Part shown: positions 46,689 through 55,026 of the stretch, one piece after another
Layout: the number at the start of each line of letters is the position of its first letter
Position numbering within the stretch: the stretch's first letter is position 1
Source: Pleurocapsales cyanobacterium LEGE 10410
GTDB taxonomy: Bacteria; Cyanobacteriota; Cyanobacteriia; Cyanobacteriales; Xenococcaceae
NCBI GenBank assembly: GCA_015207195.1
Contig: JADEXJ010000003.1
Coordinates: forward strand, 34,907-98,906
Length of the DNA: 64,000 nucleotides
Direction of reading: 5' to 3'
Program-made: the position numbers and the translations under genes
Notes under the pieces: model-generated
Databases searched by the model: none
What the model saw: only the letters and a program-made list of their open reading frames with translations
What the model was told of the DNA's origin: nothing

Positions 46689-47303
46689 CTAATCGTCATA
46701 AATCCGATATTCCTCAGCATCAGGATTCTCGGCACAGTAAGCTTCTAGGGAGTTAACCGTTTTTTTTTCCTGGCGTTTGTCGGCAGCAGCAGCCTGTAAT
46801 TCCTCTACTACGTCCCAAGCAGCAGCACATTCAGGCGAAGTTGCCCCTTTTTCGGCACAGATGGCACGGGCTTCTTCACGAGCTACATCCAAGCGATCTT
46901 CGATGTATAGCTGTTTGGGTTTTTCGACAAAATCGCTTTTTTTCAAAATGTCGCTAATCGAGATAATGCCTAATAGCTTGCCTTCAATCACGGGCGCACG
47001 TCGGATCCGAGCGTTGGCAAACAACCGCGCCACATACTCTACCCCCAAATCGGGATTGACTACGACACAGGGTTTGGTCATAATTTCATACACTCGCATC
47101 TTTTTGGGATCGTGACCAAAAGCAGCCACCTTATAGACAATATCGGTTTCCGTAACGATGCCATAAGGATCGCTATCGCTACGACGATCCACGATTAATG
47201 CTCTTAAACCCGCATCTTTCATGATCTTTACTGCTTCGGCAATTGTTGCCGAACCGCTAATAGTAACTACATCAGTAGTCATAATATCTCTGGCTGAGAG
47301 CAT
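46689..47303 (-). CDS. CBS-CP12 fusion protein
   Basis: The 204-residue protein joins two CBS repeats (residues 1-125) to a CP12 domain (about 135-204). CP12 features are ICAEKGATSPECAAAWDVVEEL, with Cys149 and Cys159 and the AWD-VEEL core, then SLEAYCAENPDAEEYRIYDD, where Cys190 is kept but its partner is Tyr199. Classical CP12 forms redox-controlled complexes with GAPDH and phosphoribulokinase that halt the Calvin cycle in the dark. CBS pairs bind AMP or ATP. CBS-CP12 fusions are a known cyanobacterial family. It is located with thioredoxin and ferredoxin genes in the same direction, suggesting redox and energy sensing. Confidence 0.93.
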   Translation of the reverse strand: MLSARDIMTTDVVTISGSATIAEAVKIMKDAGLRALIVDRRSDSDPYGIVTETDIVYKVAAFGHDPKKMRVYEIMTKPCVVVNPDLGVEYVARLFANARIRRAPVIEGKLLGIISISDILKKSDFVEKPKQLYIEDRLDVAREEARAICAEKGATSPECAAAWDVVEELQAAAADKRQEKKTVNSLEAYCAENPDAEEYRIYDD

Positions 47304-47415
47304 TAATTTTTATCTCCTAAGACTAAAGTTATTTGAGTAATGGGCATTAGTTATAAATTACCAACTGACTTTGATCTGCCGATAATTTTATGAACTGACA
47401 AATGAGCCAATCAGT

Positions 47416-47658
47416 TTAGGCTGCTACAGTTGGAGTAGGTGAATTAGTATTTTCTCTAGTTATCGATGACGTACTAGAAGCATGAGCTTCAATGACGCTG
47501 CCATCAAAGGAACACATAACCATCAGGTAATCGCAACTGGGGCATGCTGTTTGAACAGCTTGATTGTTTGGGCAGCTAGCAAATTCTTGGTTGGCGAAAT
47601 GGCTGCGAACTGCAAAACTACCGCAGTTGGGACATCGGACTGAATAAATGTGTTCCAT
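47416..47658 (-). CDS. Small zinc-ribbon protein
   Basis: This 80-residue protein has two CxxC pairs, RCPNCGSF and ACPSCDYL, spaced about 30 residues apart, consistent with one zinc ribbon. ASCPNNQ supplies a further Cys. The last 25 residues are low-complexity (Thr, Ser, Pro). In databases similar cyanobacterial proteins often carry a PriA-helicase name, which is not supported by any helicase part here. It may be a redox- or metal-sensitive binding protein. It lies between the thioredoxin gene and the CBS-CP12 gene, 92 and 112 bp away, all leftward. Confidence 0.8.
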   Translation of the reverse strand: MEHIYSVRCPNCGSFAVRSHFANQEFASCPNNQAVQTACPSCDYLMVMCSFDGSVIEAHASSTSSITRENTNSPTPTVAA

Positions 47659-47750
47659 AACTAAAATTGTCTATAGGAAATTTTACGACAGAGGCTATTA
47701 CAAAAACCAGAAAACTGGCGCAGATTTAAATCTGTATGGTGGTTAATTTC

Positions 47751-48086
47751 TTAAAGCTTAAGCTGGGTTTCGACAGCATTGCTATAGGTTTCGTAGGGTT
47801 GAGAACCAAAAAAGCTTTCGGCTACTTCACCATCTTTGAAAACCAAAACCGCAGGTATACTTCTGATGCCATGCTTTTTGGCAGCTTCGGGATTTTCGTC
47901 GATATCAATCTTGACCACGGTAGCGCGATCGCTATATTCTGAGGCTAATTTATCAATTAAGGGAGCAACTACACGGCAAGGACCACACCAAGTTGCGGTA
48001 TAGTCGGCAACTACTAACTTATTATCGGCAAGCAACTGCTCGAATTCACTCTTGTTGGCAAAATTTGCTTTGGTTACAGAAGTCAT
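47751..48086 (-). CDS. trxA: Thioredoxin
   Basis: The 111-residue thioredoxin has ADYTATWCGPCRVVAPLIDKLA with the CGPC active site, preceded by a typical first helix (FEQLLADNKLVV). VVKIDIDENPEAAKKHGIRSIPAVLVFKDGE holds the cis-Pro (SIPA) loop at about residues 78-81. It receives electrons from ferredoxin:thioredoxin reductase or NTR and reduces disulfides in Calvin-cycle and other enzymes. The exact plant-type class (m, x or y) cannot be fixed from sequence by eye, so the symbol is only generic. It follows a ferredoxin gene by 46 bp in the same direction. Confidence 0.93.
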   Translation of the reverse strand: MTSVTKANFANKSEFEQLLADNKLVVADYTATWCGPCRVVAPLIDKLASEYSDRATVVKIDIDENPEAAKKHGIRSIPAVLVFKDGEVAESFFGSQPYETYSNAVETQLKL

Positions 48087-48132
48087 AATTTTTTGGTTTT
48101 GATTAATTAAATTTTGTCTGGAAAAAACTATC

Positions 48133-48432
48133 TTAGTAAAGCTCGTCTTCTTGATGAGTCATGATTTTGCAATCGGAGGTAGGATAGGCAACGCAGGTTA
48201 AAACGTACCCTTGTTCTAATTGCTCGTCATCGAGAAATGCCTGTTCCGACTGGTCTACAGTTCCCTCTAAAATTTTGCCCGCACAACTCGAACAAGAACC
48301 AGAACGACAGGAAATAGGTAAATCGATGTCATTTTCTTCCGCAGCATCAAAAATATATTGGTCGTCTGCTACTTCTATAGTTTGATTTAATCCTTCAGTC
48401 TCGTTGACTAAAGTAACTTGATAAGTCGCCAT
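48133..48432 (-). CDS. petF: Plant-type [2Fe-2S] ferredoxin
   Basis: The 99-residue protein has the cluster motif [14 protein letters not shown] (Cys spacing CxxxxCxxC) and a fourth Cys in [13 protein letters not shown]. It also has [14 protein letters not shown] at the start and the acidic character of photosynthetic PetF-type ferredoxins. It transfers electrons from photosystem I to FNR, ferredoxin-thioredoxin reductase or nitrogen enzymes. Several paralogues are usual, so this may not be the main PetF. It is the first gene of the leftward cluster with thioredoxin and CBS-CP12. Confidence 0.93.
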   Translation of the reverse strand: MATYQVTLVNETEGLNQTIEVADDQYIFDAAEENDIDLPISCRSGSCSSCAGKILEGTVDQSEQAFLDDEQLEQGYVLTCVAYPTSDCKIMTHQEDELY

Positions 48433-48528
48433 AATTTTAATTCTGCTTTCTGATTGATTTAAGATGAAACGTTTGTTGATAGACTTACAGAGGTAGGACT
48501 GTTTGTTTGCTCGATAACCTCGATAACT

Positions 48529-48864
48529 ATGAGTGCAGAAAATCTAAAAAACCATAATGAAATTTGGCAAAGATTAGAATCAGGAAGAAAAGCTAAAGCT
48601 GCCGAGGGTGGCTATGCTGGCTATGGTTCCCCTGCATTCGGTCAAAGAGTAGTGAACGGAGAATTGGTGGCAGATTCTCAAGAGCAAGAAATTATTGAGT
48701 TGATTCGTCGCCATCACAAATCTGGTAAATCTCTACAACAGATTGCTGACTGGTTGAATAGCAATGGTTATAAAACTAAACGGGGTCAGCAGTGGCGCAA
48801 AATTTCGATCAAACGAGTTTTAGATCGTCTTTATGGTAGAAGTAATATTCGTTCATCCTCATAG
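48529..48864 (+). CDS. Recombinase-domain protein lacking the serine-recombinase catalytic domain
   Basis: The 111-residue protein matches the middle DNA-binding 'recombinase' region of large serine recombinases. It has [60 protein letters not shown] and the final W-K--I--VL-R-YG. The N-terminal resolvase domain with the catalytic Ser is absent and no such frame is seen upstream. Short cyanobacterial proteins like this are often annotated as recombinases. It may be a domesticated DNA-binding protein or a relic. The start is ATG 48529, divergent from petF. Confidence 0.78.
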   Translation: MSAENLKNHNEIWQRLESGRKAKAAEGGYAGYGSPAFGQRVVNGELVADSQEQEIIELIRRHHKSGKSLQQIADWLNSNGYKTKRGQQWRKISIKRVLDRLYGRSNIRSSS

Positions 48865-49189
48865 CTCAGTCACCTAAAATCTCTTAAAGTCCCTTGAGTA
48901 AAAAGTTTTAACTTTATAAGCGTAACATCTCTCTTATGATAAACCGTAAACGGACTAAAAAAATACCGTGCCAGGAAAAAATTAGCTTTAGCCGTAACAT
49001 CCCTAAGGAGGGAACTTGAATTTTACAGTCAAGACAACGAAAAACTCTATATCAGAAACTAGATTGCCAAGATTTAGAACATAAATAGGACGCAATTGTT
49101 CTCAAAGTTATTTGCTTAACAAAACTTTAATTAATTTAAAATTATTAAATATCGATCTAGCGTAGAAAATTTAGCCCAATGGTCTTGCT
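48865..49189. other. Intergenic region with a small GC-rich patch
   Basis: No gene is seen in these 325 bp. A GCCGTAACATCCCTAAGGAGGGAAC element near 48992-49016 resembles a small hairpin (CATCCCT with AGGGA), possibly the end of the recombinase-domain transcript. The rest is AT-rich promoter-like sequence for the four-CBS gene. Confidence 0.35.
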
Positions 49190-50164
49190 ATGGAATTTAA
49201 CGACCAATCCTTTACCTCTCCAGATTTGGAAACAGCAATAGATCGAGAACCTTTAATCATTTCGCCAGCCACCTCGTTGACAGAAGCGATCTCCTTAATG
49301 GGCAAAGTCAGAAATCTTAGCTGTGAAGTGGCAAGCGATCGTCCCGATTCAGAATTTACCATACCTGAAAGAAATCGCTCTGGTTGTGCTTTGATTATGA
49401 CGGGTTCAAAGTTGTTAGGAATTTTGACCGAGCGAGACATTGTGAGATTAACCGCCGAGAAACTTGTCTTCGAGACAGTTACGGTTGCCGATGTCATGAC
49501 TCAGCCCGTAATAACTTTGGCAAACAGCAATTTTCAAGATATATTCGCAGCCCTATTTTTATTCAGACGCTATCGCATTCGCCATTTACCCGTAGTCGAT
49601 CGGGCGGATCGCCTGTTGGGAGTGATTTCTCCCGAAACTATTCGCCAAGCAATGCGACCAGCTAATTTGCTCAAGTTAAGACGAGTAAGAGATGTGATGA
49701 GCAAAAACATCGTTCATGCACCCGCAACCGATACCGTATTGAGCGTCGCCCAACTGATGGCAGAAAGTCGGGTAAGTTGCGTCATTATTACCGAAGCGGA
49801 CGAAGAAGAGGAAATTCTGCTTCCTGTAGGAATTATTACCGAGAGAGACATTCTACAGTTTCAATCTTTACAGACTAGGCTAGATAACATAGAAGCGGGA
49901 CAGGTTATGAGTACGCCTTTGTTTTTATTGAGTCCCGAAGACTCTTTGCTAGCAGCCCATCAAGAAATGCAGCGTCGCCGTGTACGTCGATTGGTCGTAT
50001 CTTGGAATTGGGGACAGGGACTGGGAATTATTACTCAAACCAGTATGTTGCGTATTTTCGATCCGATGGAAATGTATGGCACAATTGAAGCTTTACAAAG
50101 TACGGTGCAACAACTAAAACGAGAAAAAGCCGAACTTTTAGCTTTGGTCAATAAGACAGGTTAG
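49190..50164 (+). CDS. Four-CBS-domain protein
   Basis: The 324-residue protein carries four CBS repeats in two pairs (about residues 18-85, 95-150, 162-225 and 235-295), with GILTERDIVRL and VGIITERDILQF as typical ends. It ends in a coiled-coil-like helix (LQSTVQQLKREKAELLALV), which in cyanobacterial sensor kinases joins CBS regions to PAS/GAF and kinase domains. Here the protein stops at TAG with none of these. It may be a truncated receiver half of such a sensor, or a free-standing adenylate-binding regulator. The start is ATG 49190. Confidence 0.85.
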   Translation: MEFNDQSFTSPDLETAIDREPLIISPATSLTEAISLMGKVRNLSCEVASDRPDSEFTIPERNRSGCALIMTGSKLLGILTERDIVRLTAEKLVFETVTVADVMTQPVITLANSNFQDIFAALFLFRRYRIRHLPVVDRADRLLGVISPETIRQAMRPANLLKLRRVRDVMSKNIVHAPATDTVLSVAQLMAESRVSCVIITEADEEEEILLPVGIITERDILQFQSLQTRLDNIEAGQVMSTPLFLLSPEDSLLAAHQEMQRRRVRRLVVSWNWGQGLGIITQTSMLRIFDPMEMYGTIEALQSTVQQLKREKAELLALVNKTG

Positions 50165-50173
50165 TCGGCAAAC

Positions 50174-50242
50174 ATGAAGCGAAGAAGTTTACTAAAATTT
50201 TTGCTATTAGATGCAGGCGCGATCGCTTTTGTTGAAAATTAA
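50174..50242 (+). pseudogene. Possible Tat-signal remnant (22 codons)
   Basis: A frame of 22 codons just after the CBS gene reads MKRRSLLKFLLLDAGAIAF and ends VEN-stop. The twin Arg, the hydrophobic core and the start codon fit the beginning of a Tat-exported protein, but nothing follows. It looks like the head of a decayed gene. It is too short to be confident. Confidence 0.25.
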
Positions 50243-50277
50243 TAGCGATCACACTAGCAAACTACACCATTTCTGTT

Positions 50278-51027
50278 CTAGTTAAGCATACTGCTGTCTA
50301 CTGGAAATCTAGAATGTATTTCGTCGCTTTCAAGGCTGGGACAATAAATATCGAATTCCAGCTCTTGTTCGGGAACTTCTAATTCTGCAATACTTCGCTC
50401 CAGCATTTCCCTGTGTTTCAGGGGAATTTCTTTGCTAGGTTTGACATTTCTCTTAGGTCTCTGATATTCCCCTTTATATCCAAGAAAATTGGCTACTTTT
50501 GTAGCTGCTAATTCATCTTGAATGAAGTTAACAATAAGAAGATCTGAAGGTCGTTCGGAAAAATAGGATAGCACAAAGAGATGATGAGCATTTCTCATTC
50601 TTATCCAATGTTTTATCGCTTGTTCTGTAGTATCCCATGCTGGAGTAACTTTATATGTTTCTGACCTCTTATATCGTTCAATGTGAGCCAGCCGACTATA
50701 TATCCAGCTCTCAGCATCTCGCACCTGCATAATAAATTTTGAGCCTGGAAACAACTGGTCGAGTTTGGCGATGTCGGCAGTAACACCATCAATATCAATA
50801 CCATCACTAAAGCAATCATATTTTTGGAGAAGCTTAAGATCTTCACAGTCAGCCCACTCAATACCATGGTAGGATGGACGGTCAAATGATTTAAACAAAG
50901 CTTGAAGAGAAGAAGTGCCACTCTTGTTGAATCCAATAGCAAATACCTTACTCTTCCTTATACCAGTTTGGTTTAACAAGCTCTTAAACTTGATATTAGC
51001 TTTTTGCTTGATTTGATGGATTGTCAT
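50278..51027 (-). CDS. Sulfotransferase-family protein
   Basis: This 249-residue protein has the PAPS 5'-phosphosulfate-binding loop near the start, KVFAIGFNKSGTSSLQALF, and later FIMQVRDAESWIYSRLAH, the 3'-phosphate-binding R-S type region. These match the bacterial sulfotransferase families that modify glycans or lipids. It has no signal peptide. It may add sulfate to an exopolysaccharide or glycolipid in the cytoplasm. It stands alone between the four-CBS gene and proA, with no polysaccharide genes around. The start is ATG 51027. Confidence 0.85.
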   Translation of the reverse strand: MTIHQIKQKANIKFKSLLNQTGIRKSKVFAIGFNKSGTSSLQALFKSFDRPSYHGIEWADCEDLKLLQKYDCFSDGIDIDGVTADIAKLDQLFPGSKFIMQVRDAESWIYSRLAHIERYKRSETYKVTPAWDTTEQAIKHWIRMRNAHHLFVLSYFSERPSDLLIVNFIQDELAATKVANFLGYKGEYQRPKRNVKPSKEIPLKHREMLERSIAELEVPEQELEFDIYCPSLESDEIHSRFPVDSSMLN

Positions 51028-51296
51028 TGGCTTTTTTGCTTCTAAACATCTAATCTGTTGAAGTATTTATTTATGTTACAATAACATATTTAAACGGGAA
51101 ACAATATGTAGGTTTTTTAAAAGTGAGAACGGATCCTATGGCTTCCCTTTTTTTGAAGTAGTTGGTACTAATGCCAGACCAGTCCAAGCTTTGAACCGCA
51201 GATCTGTGCTGCAATCTAATTGATTATTAAAAATTTGCCAGATTCGGTTTACTCAATCCGCTAAAATTATTGATATTCCCAATATTAATAGCAAGT

Positions 51297-52601
51297 ATGG
51301 TAGCTTCCGAGATAGCATCACCTTCTTTAATCGAAATTGCCCGACAAACACGCACCGCAGCAGGAAAACTGGCAGTATTATCCACAGAAGCCAGAAATTC
51401 TGCCCTAGAAGCAGTAGCCCAGGCTTTAGAGGCAGCTACGCCAGAAATTATCGCTGCCAACGAAGCAGATCTCCAAGCAGCCGAAGCAAATCATATTGCC
51501 CCTGCACTCTACGCCAGATTGAAGTTGGGGCAGTCAAAATTACAGGCTGCGATCGCTGGAGTGCGAGATGTGGCAAAACTTGCCGACCCTGTAGGGGTTA
51601 ACCAAATACACCGTGAGTTAGACGAGGGATTGATTTTAAAGCGGGTTACTTGCCCTTTGGGAGTATTGGGCATAATTTTTGAAGCCCGCCCTGAAGCTTT
51701 AATTCAAATTACTAGTTTGGCAATCAAGTCAGGTAACGGCGTAATACTTAAAGGTGGTAGAGAAGCCCTTAATTCTTGTCAAACATTGACTCAAGTTATC
51801 TGTCAGGCACTGGAATCTACCGATGTCGATCCTGCTGCGGTACAGCTATTGACTACCAGAGAAGAAATCACACAGCTATTAGAATTAGACCGCTATGTAG
51901 ACCTAATTATCCCTAGAGGATCTAACTCTTTTGTGCGCTATGTCCAAGATAATACCCGTATTCCCGTATTAGGTCATGCTGATGGGATCTGTCATCTTTA
52001 CTTGGATAAGGCAGCCGACTTGGAAAAGGCGATTAAAATCACCGTCGATGCTAAAACCCACTATCCCGCAGCCTGCAATGCGATTGAAACTTTATTGGTA
52101 CACCAAGATATTGCGGACGAGTATTTACCCCAAATCGCTACCGCACTAAAAGCAACGGGTGTAGAATTACGCGGAGATGAGGCAACCACCAAAATAATCA
52201 ACGCTATACCAGCCAAAGAACGCGACTGGCAAACCGAATACAGCGATCTGATTTTAGCAATTAAAGTTGTTGACTCTGTAGATGCAGCGATCGCTCATAT
52301 CAACGAGTATGGTTCCAAACATACCGATGCCATTGTTACTGAAGATAGCCAGACAGCGGACACTTTTCAAAATAAAGTCGATGCTGCGGGAGTATATCAC
52401 AACTGTTCGACACGCTTTGCTGATGGCTTTCGCTATGGTTTTGGGGCAGAAGTAGGTATTAGTACTCAGCAGATGCCCCCTCGTGGTCCAGTTGGTCTAG
52501 AAGGTTTGGTAACTTACAAATACAAGCTAACTGGCAAGGGTCATATAGCTGCTACCTATACAGGCACAGATGCTAAATCTTTTACCCACCGTGATTACTA
52601 A
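51297..52601 (+). CDS. proA: Glutamate-5-semialdehyde dehydrogenase (gamma-glutamyl phosphate reductase)
   Basis: ProA reduces glutamyl-5-phosphate to the semialdehyde in proline synthesis. The 434-residue sequence has [61 protein letters not shown] at about residues 208-239, the catalytic Cys in [14 protein letters not shown], and [22 protein letters not shown] near the end. ATG 51297 is taken rather than the earlier TTG, since the first nine codons of the long frame (IFPILIAS) are not family sequence. It is followed by folB after 7 bp, likely co-transcribed. Confidence 0.96.
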   Translation: MVASEIASPSLIEIARQTRTAAGKLAVLSTEARNSALEAVAQALEAATPEIIAANEADLQAAEANHIAPALYARLKLGQSKLQAAIAGVRDVAKLADPVGVNQIHRELDEGLILKRVTCPLGVLGIIFEARPEALIQITSLAIKSGNGVILKGGREALNSCQTLTQVICQALESTDVDPAAVQLLTTREEITQLLELDRYVDLIIPRGSNSFVRYVQDNTRIPVLGHADGICHLYLDKAADLEKAIKITVDAKTHYPAACNAIETLLVHQDIADEYLPQIATALKATGVELRGDEATTKIINAIPAKERDWQTEYSDLILAIKVVDSVDAAIAHINEYGSKHTDAIVTEDSQTADTFQNKVDAAGVYHNCSTRFADGFRYGFGAEVGISTQQMPPRGPVGLEGLVTYKYKLTGKGHIAATYTGTDAKSFTHRDY

Positions 52602-52608
52602 TCGATAA

Positions 52609-52968
52609 ATGGATTCAATTCAAGTTAGTGGTATCCGCGCCTACGGATACGTCGGTTATTTACCCGAAGAAAGAGTACTAGGACAGTGGTTTGAAGTCGA
52701 TTTGACTTTGTGGGTCGATCTGGCACCTGCGGGCAAAAGCGATGATATTGCCGATACTCTAGATTATCGAGAGGCGATCGCCATTGTGAAAGAGCAAATC
52801 ACTACGGCTAAGTTTGACCTAGTTGAAAAGTTGGTTGAAGCGATCGCTAATAAATTATTGAGCTTAAAAAAACTAGAGCAAGTTCGGGTCAAGTTATCCA
52901 AGCCAGCAGCGCCGATTCCTGAGTTTGGCGGTCGCATTACTCTGGATATTACTCGAAGTTTAACTTAA
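52609..52968 (+). CDS. folB: Dihydroneopterin aldolase
   Basis: FolB cleaves 7,8-dihydroneopterin to the hydroxymethyl pterin for folate synthesis. The 119-residue protein has the family block DSIQVSGIRAYGYVGYLPEERVLGQWFEVDL with the catalytic Glu and Tyr region, IADTLDYREAIAIVKEQI, and VRVKLSKPAAPIPEFGG with the catalytic Lys. The start is ATG 52609, seven bases after proA; translational coupling is plausible. Confidence 0.95.
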   Translation: MDSIQVSGIRAYGYVGYLPEERVLGQWFEVDLTLWVDLAPAGKSDDIADTLDYREAIAIVKEQITTAKFDLVEKLVEAIANKLLSLKKLEQVRVKLSKPAAPIPEFGGRITLDITRSLT

Positions 52969-53140
52969 CTATACGGAATATTTAATTTTTGACAATTGGT
53001 AATAGTACTTAATATTTTATCGATCCCGCTTGATTTTTAGGCATTTCCGACCAAGGAGAAAATTATTTAATTGGGCAAATTAATAATAGAAGACAATTTT
53101 CAACCAGTTTAATATTAAATTAATAAGGGATACTTGGTCG

Positions 53141-53314
53141 ATGAATAGAAAAATTAAACTAACTGCTCTTTTAATCTGGCAGTACCTGAATCAACAGCTT
53201 GGTCATAGATATTCTGTCTGGAATATGAGACACTTTTGGTATCTTTATCAGATTACTTTATTTAAAAAATGCTGGGAACAAGAATGTTCTCAAGAAAGCA
53301 ACCAACACTATTAA
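53141..53314 (+). CDS. Small hypothetical protein (57 aa) with its own terminator
   Basis: The open frame from ATG 53141 to TAA 53312-53314 encodes MNRKIKLTALLIWQYLNQQ at the start and ends QESNQHY. It is aromatic- and basic-rich with five Trp. AAGGGA lies about 14 bases upstream. A strong terminator follows 67 bp later, which supports a real transcript. I do not recognise a family. It could be a small membrane-associated or RNA-binding protein, or the terminator may belong to an RNA of the same region. Confidence 0.45.
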   Translation: MNRKIKLTALLIWQYLNQQLGHRYSVWNMRHFWYLYQITLFKKCWEQECSQESNQHY

Positions 53315-53380
53315 TTAGGTACAATAAAAAATAATTATACTCTCTAGAAATTTTATTTCTTTATTTACTTTTAAATCTTT

Positions 53381-53417
53381 AAGGATGGCAGCTGTTAGTA
53401 ACACCATCCTTTTTTTT
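53381..53417 (+). terminator. Intrinsic terminator before the histidine-kinase gene
   Basis: AAGGATGG (53381-53388) pairs with CCATCCTT (53404-53411) around a 15-base loop, followed by a T-run to 53417. The T-run is on the + strand side, so it ends rightward transcripts such as that of the 57-aa ORF. It is about 23 bp from the stop codon of the convergent kinase-like gene. Confidence 0.85.
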
Positions 53418-53439
53418 ATAGCTAAATATTTGATGCTAG

Positions 53440-54222
53440 TTACTGTTTTTTACAGGTCAAAACAAGACGAGTTAAAGATTGTTTATTTTGAGCAGAACAA
53501 TCTAACAGTTTTAAGCTGCCACCCATTGTTTCTAGCAGTGTTTGAGATAATAACAGCTTCATGCTTGCCGATAAGCCAATTTCTTGTAGAAACTGACGTA
53601 TTTGTGTCGGATCTTTACTATCAAAATTTGGTTCGATAATTGTTGTTTCTTGCCACAAAGCAGTAGGACAATCTAGATCTATCTGAATCGTAACCGTATT
53701 ATCAGTAATTTCCGTTGTCGATAGTTTAATCGTTCCCGTCTCCATCAAAGAAATTCCGCTATCAACTAGATTGAAAATTAGCTGAATTATACGAGAGCGA
53801 TCGGCAAATACCCTAACTCCAGGATCGGGATGAATAATCTTCAATTTAAAATTACGATTGGCAGCAGGAAGATGAGTTAAACGCTCGATTTCTGTAAATA
53901 TTTCGGTTAGCTGAAGAGATTCTAAATGTAGACGATTGCTACCATATTCAGTTTTAGACACGGCAACAATTTCATCGATCAGCTTCATCAACTTTAAAGC
54001 AGAATGATAAGCCTGAGCAATAAATTCTTTTTGTTCTTCAGGACTTTCACACAGATCTGAGAGAATCAACTGATGTAACCCAATCATGCTACTTAGAGGC
54101 GATCGCAATTCGTGGGAAGTTCTAGCTAAAAAACCCGCCTTAAATTGACTCATCTGCGCTGCCATTTGATAAGCAAGCTGTGTTTGTTTGAGTTCTTCTC
54201 TTAACTTATCAATTTCGTTCAT
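53440..54222 (-). CDS. Histidine-kinase-like protein with degenerate ATPase domain
   Basis: The 260-residue protein begins with a short coiled coil and an intact H-box, FLARTSHELRSPLSSMIGLHQ, with His37. The HATPase part is unusual. The N-box region reads LIFNLVDSGISLM instead of the normal N-x-x-x-N pattern, and the DxGxG (G1) and later glycine loops are not found; the region after it reads TTIIEPNFDSKDPTQIRQF. It therefore may be unable to bind ATP and could serve as a phosphotransfer or dimer partner. No sensor domain or TM segment is present. It is convergent with the small ORF and its terminator. Confidence 0.82.
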   Translation of the reverse strand: MNEIDKLREELKQTQLAYQMAAQMSQFKAGFLARTSHELRSPLSSMIGLHQLILSDLCESPEEQKEFIAQAYHSALKLMKLIDEIVAVSKTEYGSNRLHLESLQLTEIFTEIERLTHLPAANRNFKLKIIHPDPGVRVFADRSRIIQLIFNLVDSGISLMETGTIKLSTTEITDNTVTIQIDLDCPTALWQETTIIEPNFDSKDPTQIRQFLQEIGLSASMKLLLSQTLLETMGGSLKLLDCSAQNKQSLTRLVLTCKKQ

Positions 54223-54390
54223 AATTTAAGGACATAGATTTTAAAATAAAGTTGGTTTGGGGGACAACATTACTAACAACAGCTTTATTTCCCCTCAGTT
54301 TTTCCCTGTTTTAATTCTAGACAACTACAGCAATTGTAATAATTTGATGTTTTATGGCTAGATGCTGTCGCTCAAGGTAACACAACATTT

Positions 54391-54975
54391 TCAAATCCTG
54401 ACGCTTCCCTGACGTAAAATTTCCCACTGCTGATTTTGCCAACGAACTACTGTAGAAGGAAGTCCACTGCCAAGATCATCGAGGTTCAAATCTGCATTTT
54501 CTAAGACTAAAACATCAGGAAAAGCTCGATCGATTGCCATCATGGTGGTGAGGGTATCTTGTCCCGAAATGTTAGCACTACTAGTAGCCAATACACCAGT
54601 CTGCTGTAATATTTCACGAGCAACAACACAATCGGGAACTCGAATGCCGACTGTCCGAGAATTGGTTGGATCGATCGCAGCAGGTACTTTTTCCGAGGCG
54701 GGTAAAACTAAGGTGAGTGCGCCTGGCAAATGTTGCTCAATTAACCGTTGCCATAATGATAATTCTGTGGCGGTATAAACTACATAAGGCAATAAATCGG
54801 CGATGGATGCTCCCATCAAGATCAACGGTTTGTTGTTGGGACGCTGCTTTAGCTGATAAATACGCCCTGCCAACTCTGGCTTGATTGCTAAGGCTGGTAC
54901 GGTATCGGTAGGAAAACTAACGGGGTTGCCTGCGATCGCTCCTGAAATCAAATCTGCTTGAGAAACTTTTACCAT
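54391..54975 (-). CDS. tsaC: L-threonylcarbamoyladenylate synthase (Sua5/YrdC/TsaC family)
   Basis: This enzyme makes threonylcarbamoyl-AMP from threonine, bicarbonate and ATP, for t6A modification of tRNAs. The 194-residue length is that of the TsaC/YrdC form, without the Sua5 C-terminal domain. Visible motifs are VSFPTDTVPALA, KQRPNNKPLILMGAS and PGALTLVLPAS, followed by RTVGIRVPDCVVAREIL. It is the first of a leftward trio region with prmC upstream, separated by 51 bp, and probably co-transcribed with it. Confidence 0.92.
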   Translation of the reverse strand: MVKVSQADLISGAIAGNPVSFPTDTVPALAIKPELAGRIYQLKQRPNNKPLILMGASIADLLPYVVYTATELSLWQRLIEQHLPGALTLVLPASEKVPAAIDPTNSRTVGIRVPDCVVAREILQQTGVLATSSANISGQDTLTTMMAIDRAFPDVLVLENADLNLDDLGSGLPSTVVRWQNQQWEILRQGSVRI

Positions 54976-55026
54976 CTAGCTTAATATGATTTTTAGTAAA
55001 GAAAATGACCATAATATCTAAAATAT

